A stretch of DNA of 7,150 nucleotides from Candidatus Woykebacteria bacterium GWB1_45_5 (lineage in GTDB: Bacteria; Patescibacteriota; Microgenomatia; Woykebacterales; RBG-16-39-9b). The position numbers and the translations under genes were made by a program. Below are positions 1 to 4,628 of the stretch, one piece after another (the first letter of the stretch is position 1; every line of letters begins with the position of its first letter). Where the stretch lies: NCBI GenBank assembly GCA_001816645.1, contig MHCO01000032.1:15618-22767 (forward strand), read 5' to 3'. The notes under the pieces were generated by a model. The model worked only from the letters and a program-made list of their open reading frames with translations. It searched no databases and was not told where the DNA came from.

Positions 1-14
1 CCATTTGTCACCTT
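1..14 (-). other. possible start of a divergent gene at the window edge
   Basis: On the minus strand there is a Shine-Dalgarno-like AAGGTGA (positions 14-8), three bases, then an ATG at 4-2. This would fit a gene running leftwards out of the window, divergent from the LysM gene. Only one codon is inside the window, so nothing can be said about the product and the call could be chance. Confidence 0.25.
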
Positions 15-65
15 CAAACTTTCTCTTTGATATAAATTGACCTATTAAGATATGTTTGCAACCTG

Positions 66-94
66 TTGACCGACCGTTTCTTTACTGCTATAGT
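66..94 (+). promoter_or_regulatory. sigma-70-type promoter for the LysM gene
   Basis: The -35 box TTGACC (66-71) and -10 box TATAGT (89-94) are separated by 17 bp, the optimal spacing, with one mismatch to consensus in each box. Transcription would begin near 101-103, giving an untranslated leader of about 130 nt before the ATG at 234. It is the best-scoring promoter by eye in the window. Confidence 0.65.
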
Positions 95-101
95 ATTTTT
101 T

Positions 102-233
102 AATAGGGCAGAGAGACGATACCCCTTTTAGTTATCTAAAAGAGGCTGCCAACTTGAAGAGGGACTAAATTTAAGACTATTATTTTTACACTATGGGAAG
201 TATTAAAAGATTTTAGCAAAGGAGGTGTGCTTT
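102..233 (+). promoter_or_regulatory. structured 5' leader of the LysM gene
   Basis: The expected transcript begins with a nested stem. GGCAG (107-111) pairs with CTGCC (146-150), enclosing CTTTTAG (125-131), loop TTAT and CTAAAAG (136-142). CC (123-124) can pair with GG (144-145) across a one-base bulge. CTAAAA (136-141) can instead pair with TTTTAG (211-216), five bases before the GGAGG ribosome site (221-225). TTTAGT (127-132) can also pair with ACTAAA (164-169). Mutually exclusive pairings close to the ribosome site are compatible with regulation. I do not recognise a known riboswitch class, and A/T-rich pairings like these also arise by chance. Confidence 0.35.
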
Positions 234-791
234 ATGGATTGGCAATCTTTTTGGCGCTCGTCACGATCAACCATTGTCTCAGCAATCATCGCCTTAGTTG
301 TCATTGTCGGTCTTTTTGTTATCTTTAACGCTCTCCCTGCTGGCCAGAAGGCTAAACCAACCGAGGTTCCAAAAGAGGAGCAACAGAAAGAGGAACAAAA
401 GGCAAATGAGCAAAAAAACCAAGATCAGAAAGATGGGGCTGGAAAAGTAACCCTACCCACTAAATATACTGTGGTTCGGGGCGATAACTTGTGGAAAATT
501 TCTACTCGTCTTTACGGCACCGGCTACAATTGGGTGTTGGTTGCCAGGGAAAACAAGCTGGCTAACCCAAATATTATCCATGCTGGTAATGTTCTTACAG
601 TTCCCAAAGCCGAAGCGCAAGAGAGGACTTACACGGTAGTAAAAGGCGATTCTCTGTGGGGCATTGCTCAAGCGTACTACGGTTCGGGCTACCAGTGGTT
701 TAAGATTCGTGACGCCAATAGCGGTAAAGTCGGCACTCTATCAAACGGCCGGCCGCTAATTACCCCAAGCCAGGTTTTGGTTATCCCGTGA
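234..791 (+). CDS. membrane-anchored double-LysM protein
   Basis: This 185-aa protein probably binds the cell wall from the outer face of the membrane. Residues about 12-34 form one hydrophobic helix preceded by R8, R11 and few acidic residues, which predicts an N-in/C-out signal anchor. A lysine/glutamate/glutamine-rich spacer (about 38-72) follows, then two LysM domains (about 78-124 and 133-185), each opening with the family pattern YTVVxGDxLWxI and closing with a VLxVP-type strand. LysM domains are known to bind N-acetylglucosamine glycans, mostly peptidoglycan. There is no catalytic domain, so a hydrolase role is not supported. I place the start at the ATG at 234, with GGAGG at 221-225 and 8-nt spacing; the GTG at 225 overlaps that ribosome site and is unlikely. 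The gene has its own promoter and structured leader. The family call is firm, the precise role unknown. Confidence 0.93.
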   Translation: MDWQSFWRSSRSTIVSAIIALVVIVGLFVIFNALPAGQKAKPTEVPKEEQQKEEQKANEQKNQDQKDGAGKVTLPTKYTVVRGDNLWKISTRLYGTGYNWVLVARENKLANPNIIHAGNVLTVPKAEAQERTYTVVKGDSLWGIAQAYYGSGYQWFKIRDANSGKVGTLSNGRPLITPSQVLVIP

Positions 792-817
792 CATTTTGCG
801 GCTAAATATTGTATACT
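788..817 (+). promoter_or_regulatory. promoter for tRNA-Gly, overlapping the LysM stop codon
   Basis: GTGACA (788-793) as -35 and TATACT (812-817) as -10 are 18 bp apart. The -35 box contains the TGA stop (789-791) of the LysM gene. Transcription would begin near 824, about 38 bases before tRNA-Gly. A short hairpin, CCGACC (823-828) with GGTTGG (834-839), lies at the predicted transcript start. Confidence 0.5.
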
Positions 818-861
818 CTTAACCGACCGATTTGGTTGGAATTTGTTTAGTTGATGGACGT

Positions 862-935
862 GCGGGATTAGTACAATGGTAGTATGCCACCTTCCCAAGG
901 TGGAGACGCGAGTTCGATTCTCGTATCCCGCTCCA
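862..935 (+). tRNA. tRNA-Gly (anticodon CCC), CCA encoded
   Basis: A full cloverleaf can be drawn. The acceptor GCGGGAT (862-868) pairs with ATCCCGC (925-931). The D stem GTAC/GTAT has one G-U pair and a GG-containing loop. The anticodon stem CCACC (887-891)/GGTGG (899-903) encloses TTCCCAA, giving anticodon CCC at 894-896. The variable loop is AGAC, and the T arm is GCGAG-TTCGATT-CTCGT. The discriminator T932 is followed by an encoded CCA (933-935). The anticodon reads the glycine codon GGG. It lies between the LysM gene and the tRNA-Thr unit and has its own upstream promoter; I see no hairpin terminator after it, only a T/C-rich stretch. Confidence 0.96.
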
Positions 936-968
936 TAACTTATTTCTTCCCTTTTCCCTATTTTGTTG

Positions 969-974
969 TATAAT
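969..974 (+). promoter_or_regulatory. -10 box of the tRNA-Thr transcription unit
   Basis: A perfect TATAAT lies 12 bases before the tRNA-like fragment that starts at 987, so transcription would begin near 981. No good -35 box is seen 16-18 bp upstream. The placement suggests that this promoter originally served the now broken tRNA-Gly-like gene and today drives tRNA-Thr. Confidence 0.5.
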
Positions 975-986
975 ATTATCCCTAAA

Positions 987-1020
987 GCAGATGTAGCTCA
1001 ATGGCAGACCTGCCTGCCAC
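987..1020 (+). pseudogene. 5' half of a tRNA-Gly(GCC)-like gene (tRNA remnant)
   Basis: The stretch reads as the first half of a tRNA: acceptor strand GCAGATG (987-993), TA at positions 8-9, D-stem strand GCTC, D loop with GG, then an anticodon-stem strand CCTGC and loop CTGCCAC, the loop expected for a glycine GCC anticodon. About three bases that should close the D stem are missing. The copy stops at the anticodon loop, two bases before the intact tRNA-Thr at 1023. The required 3' partner CATCTGC is absent downstream to 1264, so no complete tRNA can form here. It sits at the expected distance from the TATAAT at 969 and would be transcribed as the 5' leader of tRNA-Thr. The gene of origin (Gly GCC) is inference from the anticodon loop. 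Confidence 0.7.
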
Positions 1021-1022
1021 TG

Positions 1023-1097
1023 GCCAGCGTAGCTTAGTGGTAGAGCAATGCTTTCGTAAAGCAGAGGTCGTGGGTTCGAATCCCACCGCTGGCTCCA
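1023..1097 (+). tRNA. tRNA-Thr (anticodon CGT), CCA encoded
   Basis: The cloverleaf is complete. The acceptor GCCAGCG (1023-1029) pairs with CGCTGGC (1087-1093). The D stem is GCTT/GAGC. The anticodon stem TGCT/AGCA encloses TTCGTAA, with anticodon CGT at 1055-1057; the outermost pair of this stem would be an A-G mismatch (1048/1064). The variable loop is AGGTC, the T arm is GTGGG-TTCGAAT-CCCAC, the discriminator is T1094, and CCA (1095-1097) is encoded. It reads the threonine codon ACG. It follows the tRNA-Gly-like remnant with only two bases between them. Confidence 0.96.
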
Positions 1098-1264
1098 AGC
1101 TGCGGCAAGCAGGGCAGATGCTTCGCAAGCACTAGGTTGCCTGTTCAACGGGGCCGTAGGCCCCAAGGACGGCTGACAAGTAAGGGAGCGGAGCCCCCCC
1201 CCGATTTAATCGGGGTCATCGGCTCCTAACAACTCACCCCAAAGCGAGCTGAGTAAGCTAAAGG
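1098..1264 (+). other. G+C-rich, hairpin-dense noncoding stretch
   Basis: No convincing coding sequence lies in these 167 bases. Several stems are visible: GGCAA (1104-1108) with TTGCC (1137-1141), enclosing TGCTT (1119-1123)/AAGCA (1127-1131); GGGGCC (1150-1155)-GTA-GGCCCC (1159-1164); and a nested element in which GGAGCC (1190-1195) pairs with GGCTCC (1221-1226) around CCCCGAT (1199-1205)-TTA-ATCGGGG (1209-1215). GGGGT (1212-1216) could instead pair with ACCCC (1236-1240). ACTCA (1232-1236) could pair with TGAGT (1250-1254). There is no U-tract, so this is not a classical terminator. It could be the 3' trailer of tRNA-Thr, the leader of the next gene, or an unrecognised structured RNA. I see no match to RNase P, tmRNA or SRP RNA signatures. 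Confidence 0.45.
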
Positions 1265-1999
1265 ATGAAAAGAGATGTTAGGGTTGGTGTACCTTCTTAC
1301 ACCTACCGTCAGACAAGTAAAGAAGAGAAAATGATTTACCGCCGCCTGACAATAATTGGTGGGGTAACTATCGTTATTCTACTAATCGTCTGGTTTTGGG
1401 GCCTTACTTTTGTCCGCGTCATAGGGTGGTTGGGCACAAAAACTTCCGGGAATGAAGCGCCGCCACCGGAATACGAGATCCCGCTCCAAAAACCAGCCCT
1501 CCACGACCTTCCTGAATTCACCAATCAAGATAAAATTACCATCTCCGGCTCCGCCACCGCGCAGGCCAATGTAATCCTAGTCATTAACGGTACCGAGATA
1601 GGAAAAACCGTTGCCGATTCTAGCGGGAGTTTTTCGTTTGTCGATGCTCCCTTAAAGATTGGAACAAATTTAATCAAAGTAACCGCTTCTGACAAAACCG
1701 GTAAGAGTTTGGAGGAAAGGGCAATTGTTACCCTTGATAAACAGCTACCAAACCTTCAAGTATCCGAGCCATCCAATAAACAAGATTTTCCTAAGGGCAC
1801 CAAACAAATTACCATAAAAGGAACTGCCGAAGCTGAATCCACCGTTTTCGTCAACTCAATCCAGGCGATGCTTGACCAAAACGCTGGGTTCGCTTACTCA
1901 TTGGACGTTTCTCCGGGCGAGAATAAAATCGAAGTAAAGGCAGTTGACAACGCTGGGAACAGCAAAATCATCGACCTCACTGTCACTGTAGAACAGTAA
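1265..1999 (+). CDS. membrane-anchored protein with two Ig-like domains
   Basis: This 244-aa protein has a basic N-terminus with R26 and R27 just before a single hydrophobic helix (about 28-50), predicting an N-in/C-out anchor. A proline-rich linker (PPPEY near 66-70) follows, then two all-beta repeats (about 79-157 and 162-243). Each carries the pattern ITIxGxAxAxxxV, with a later GxNxIxVxAxDxxG strand and turn. That pattern is typical of bacterial Ig-like / glucodextranase-B-type domains on surface proteins, which mediate binding or act as spacers; no enzyme domain is visible. The start is uncertain. ATG at 1265 is the first possible (in-frame stop at 1259) but lacks a spaced ribosome site. 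ATG at 1331 (residue 23) is also possible with a weak purine-rich upstream. The role is probably in the cell envelope. Confidence 0.85.
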   Translation: MKRDVRVGVPSYTYRQTSKEEKMIYRRLTIIGGVTIVILLIVWFWGLTFVRVIGWLGTKTSGNEAPPPEYEIPLQKPALHDLPEFTNQDKITISGSATAQANVILVINGTEIGKTVADSSGSFSFVDAPLKIGTNLIKVTASDKTGKSLEERAIVTLDKQLPNLQVSEPSNKQDFPKGTKQITIKGTAEAESTVFVNSIQAMLDQNAGFAYSLDVSPGENKIEVKAVDNAGNSKIIDLTVTVEQ

Positions 2000-2004
2000 G
2001 AAGG

Positions 2005-3285
2005 TCAGCTTTTCTTAGCTTGGGTGATATTAAACCAAACCGCCATCGATAGCAAAACCCAAAACTCTGCCGCTAAATCGTTTTTAAAGTAGGGTACGTC
2101 TACCAAACCGTGGATAAAGATATAAACCATCGCCGAAAGTAAACCAACCGCGAGGAAATTATTAACAAATCGATCAAGAATCTTCCAACAACGATAAATG
2201 ACCCAAAGAAACGCAAGAAGACCGACCATTCCCGTTTCAGTCCAAAAATTAAGTAAAATGTTATGGGGGTAAAGATGGGCCTCGGAATAACAGGTAGCAT
2301 ATGAAGGGTACACCTTTTGATAAGCCGACAACCCAGCCCCAGTTATCGGTCGATCGGCCAGCATTTTTTTCGTGGCCTGCCATATACAAAATCTCGCTGT
2401 TATACTGTTCTGCGTTGTCGGTTTATACGTAGAGACAAAACTATCGATCTTAACAAAAACAAAAATATTTAAAAGAAGGTAAGCGACTACCGCGAAGAAA
2501 GCACTGAACCTAAACAACGTCTGCCAAAAATTTGACAAAATTGGATAAATCGCCATCAGTGAAAAAGCTAACAAAGCCACGATAACCCCAAGGCCCGCTC
2601 CCCGGCTTTTGCTCAAATAAATTGCCAGAATAAAACCTAGTAGAGAAATAATCAGATACCAGGCTAAACTTGATTTTTTCAGTTTTATCTGTTTTTGTCT
2701 AAAAAGCTCGAATAGAAAACCCAAAGCTAAAAACGTGAGCGGCCCTAAATACAAACCGAGGGCGTTTGGTGTGGTGTAAACCGCTGTTACCCTCCCTTGC
2801 GAAATTGCGTAGGTAGCAAATTGATTAGTCCCGGTGACTGCCTGCCAAACTGCTAAAACTGAAAGCCAAAGTCCGGAAAAAAGTAAGGGAACGATGGCCC
2901 AGGATAAAGATTTTTTCTCGATTGATAGGTCTAAAACCACAAGGGAAAAAAGAGCCGGTTCGACAAAATAAGCCTTCCAGATACCAGCTGCTACTCGCTG
3001 GTCAGCTGATAAAAAAACAGCAATAGTGGCACCGCCGGCTAAGAAAAGGACGGAGGGCCAAAAAAGTGGCCCTGTAAGCCCTTTAAAAAGTCTCTGGAGC
3101 ACCTTTTTCTCTTTTCTAACTGATGATACCCGCCAAATAATCCAAACAAAAAAAGTAGCTAAAATAAACAGCTCTAACAATGTAAATGGCAGGGGTGATT
3201 GACACCAAGAAAAGCTCTTGCAGCGGATTATATACAAAGGCAAGGCAGCTAAGGTGAGGGAGGCTAGAATTTGAACAGCTTTCAT
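2005..3285 (-). CDS. O-antigen ligase / Wzy-like polytopic membrane protein
   Basis: This 426-aa, very hydrophobic protein has about ten to twelve predicted membrane segments. The Wzy_C-type region is recognisable: SKSRGAGLG (about 225-233), a large loop with R298 and W302, DRPITGAGLSAYQ (311-323), HN (341-342), then TETGMVG (349-355). H392 and D396 follow in a late segment. These match the conserved pattern of WaaL/Wzy/PglL-like enzymes, which join or polymerise lipid-linked glycans on the outer face of the membrane; sequence alone does not separate ligase from polymerase. The ATG overlaps the stop of the upstream flippase gene by 4 bp (ATGA), with AAGG a few bases before it, so translation is probably coupled. 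It lies tail to tail with the Ig-like gene, 5 bp between stops. No glycosyltransferase is in view to identify the glycan. Confidence 0.88.
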   Translation of the reverse strand: MKAVQILASLTLAALPLYIIRCKSFSWCQSPLPFTLLELFILATFFVWIIWRVSSVRKEKKVLQRLFKGLTGPLFWPSVLFLAGGATIAVFLSADQRVAAGIWKAYFVEPALFSLVVLDLSIEKKSLSWAIVPLLFSGLWLSVLAVWQAVTGTNQFATYAISQGRVTAVYTTPNALGLYLGPLTFLALGFLFELFRQKQIKLKKSSLAWYLIISLLGFILAIYLSKSRGAGLGVIVALLAFSLMAIYPILSNFWQTLFRFSAFFAVVAYLLLNIFVFVKIDSFVSTYKPTTQNSITARFCIWQATKKMLADRPITGAGLSAYQKVYPSYATCYSEAHLYPHNILLNFWTETGMVGLLAFLWVIYRCWKILDRFVNNFLAVGLLSAMVYIFIHGLVDVPYFKNDLAAEFWVLLSMAVWFNITQAKKS

Positions 3286-4547
3286 GTTTCCTTACCTCTA
3301 AAAGCAACGTACAAAACAGCCAAGCTTAGAACGAAGATTACTAATTCACTAAAAATTGTCACCACCGCTGCTGCATTGTAACCAAACGAAGGCACAAAAA
3401 CCAGATTGGCGCTTAGATTAAGAAGAGCGGCGAAACCATAAATAAACATCATTTCTCTCGCTTTGCTCAAAGTAACTGCTAGCCAAAGAGTAAGAGGAGT
3501 AATAAAGAACAAAGGGAACCCAATCAACAAAATCCGGGTCGTTGAAACGCCTTCCGAGAATTTTTCCAATCCGGGGATTTTGAAAATAAAGGGGGTGATC
3601 AACCAACCCAAAATTAATCCGAAAAAACCAAGTACTAACAGGGCTAAAGCGAGTTTTTTGGCGAAATTAAACAACGCAACAATACCCTCTTCTTTTTTCT
3701 GCACCATTATTGGATAGCCAACGTTCATAATAAAAGCGGGTAAAACAATTGCTAGTTCAAAAATTTTATAAGCAAGACCGTAAACTCCAACGGCGGTTTC
3801 TCCGTTCAGGTTCAAAGCCGGTTTATAATTAGCCAAAAGAACGATTTGCTTATCGATCTGGGCGTTAAATTGGCTGAAAATAGCAATTAAACCAATTGGT
3901 AAAGCGGTTATAAGTAACCTTCGCCAAAAACTTGTATTAAAGGACACCGCCAACCCACCAAGTTGGAAGCGGACAATATAAAAGGCCACCAATACTCTCA
4001 CTACACCTCCAAGCACTAATGCGGCAATAACAAACAAAATACTTTTGAAATTGGAGGCAGCCAAGTAAACAAGTATCAAATTGGCCACCGCCCCAAAAGA
4101 ATCAGCAATTACTGCTTGATCATAGCGAATTCTGGCTTGAAAAAGAGCCAAAGCCGTCGTGGCAAATGATTGGGCAACAACCAGCCCCAAAGCAATAATT
4201 ATTCCCAGTTTAACCAACGCAGGGTGGCCGGTAAAAGCTAAAATTGCTGTGGCCACGAAAACAACGATGATGGAAGTTACCAATCGTAAGCCTAGTAAAT
4301 CCTTGAAATTCTCCTTTTGTTTTTCTGAATCGCTACCTGCTTCTCGAACAAAGACGGCATTAAGACCAAAATCGGTAAGGACATAGAATAAAGCAATGTA
4401 GCTAAAGATGGCGGTATAACTTCCGTAGCCTTCAATTGAAAAATTTTTGGCCACAAGATAAGTGATCAGAAGGGTTGAAGTAGCCGTAACAGCCTTACCA
4501 ATAAGTTGAACAGCTGTGTTGTATGCTAGCTTAAAAGGGATTCCCAT
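3282..4547 (-). CDS. polysaccharide flippase (Wzx / MATE-like fold)
   Basis: This 421-aa membrane protein probably has twelve to fourteen helices. Family features are the N-terminal helix with AKNFSIEGYGSY (33-44), DFGLNAVFVREA (59-70), the mid-protein IDKQIVLLAN followed by AVGVYGLAYKIFE (231-264), and the late PSFGYNAAAVVTIFSE (386-401). These fit the polysaccharide biosynthesis / lipid-linked oligosaccharide flippase group, which moves undecaprenyl-linked glycans across the cytoplasmic membrane. The gene is directly upstream of a Wzy/WaaL-like gene with a 4-bp overlap, supporting a joint flip-and-transfer role. The ATG at 4547 has no visible Shine-Dalgarno sequence. A candidate promoter ends only 12 bases upstream, so the message may be nearly leaderless. 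The upstream purine operon is separated by an intrinsic terminator. The substrate cannot be inferred. Confidence 0.9.
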   Translation of the reverse strand: MGIPFKLAYNTAVQLIGKAVTATSTLLITYLVAKNFSIEGYGSYTAIFSYIALFYVLTDFGLNAVFVREAGSDSEKQKENFKDLLGLRLVTSIIVVFVATAILAFTGHPALVKLGIIIALGLVVAQSFATTALALFQARIRYDQAVIADSFGAVANLILVYLAASNFKSILFVIAALVLGGVVRVLVAFYIVRFQLGGLAVSFNTSFWRRLLITALPIGLIAIFSQFNAQIDKQIVLLANYKPALNLNGETAVGVYGLAYKIFELAIVLPAFIMNVGYPIMVQKKEEGIVALFNFAKKLALALLVLGFFGLILGWLITPFIFKIPGLEKFSEGVSTTRILLIGFPLFFITPLTLWLAVTLSKAREMMFIYGFAALLNLSANLVFVPSFGYNAAAVVTIFSELVIFVLSLAVLYVAFRGKET

Positions 4548-4559
4548 TTAATAGGGGAT

Positions 4560-4589
4560 AGTTTAGCAGACGGATTAGGTATCAAGCAA
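4560..4589 (-). promoter_or_regulatory. candidate promoter for the flippase-ligase pair
   Basis: On the minus strand TTGCTT (4589-4584) and TAAACT (4565-4560) are 18 bp apart. Transcription would begin about 5-6 bases before the flippase ATG, agreeing with the absence of a Shine-Dalgarno sequence. The boxes are only partial matches to consensus. Confidence 0.38.
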
Positions 4590-4592
4590 GAG

Positions 4593-4622
4593 AAAAAGTT
4601 GGGGCAAGAATGCTCTTGCCCC
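4593..4622 (-). terminator. intrinsic terminator of the purH-purM operon
   Basis: Read on the minus strand, a perfect 9-bp stem (4622-4614 with 4609-4601, GGGGCAAGA and its complement) with a 4-base loop is followed by AAC and a run of five T (4597-4593). It begins 6 bases after the purM stop codon, the expected place for a Rho-independent terminator. It separates purine genes from the flippase-ligase pair. Confidence 0.85.
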
Positions 4623-4628
4623 GTTATA

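Noticed and set aside
225..233. GTG at 225 as the LysM gene start
   Set aside because: It overlaps the GGAGG ribosome site at 221-225, and the ATG at 234 has ideal spacing from that site.
102..233. A known riboswitch in the LysM leader
   Set aside because: No conserved core of a class I know can be matched; only generic stems are supported.
789..791. UGA recoding, as in some Patescibacteria lineages
   Set aside because: UGA ends the LysM, flippase, ligase and purM genes at their natural family lengths, so it functions as a stop.
987..1097. Prophage or island attachment site at the tRNA cluster
   Set aside because: No integrase, no direct repeat of a tRNA 3' end and no foreign gene content are visible, so the partial tRNA is better explained by local rearrangement.
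819..1166. A 115-codon minus-strand open frame across both tRNAs
   Set aside because: It is the antisense of two clear tRNA genes and reads as the kind of false protein commonly predicted over tRNA loci.
1098..1264. RNase P RNA, tmRNA, SRP RNA or an intrinsic terminator
   Set aside because: I find none of the signature sequences of these RNAs, and the hairpins have no U-tract after them.
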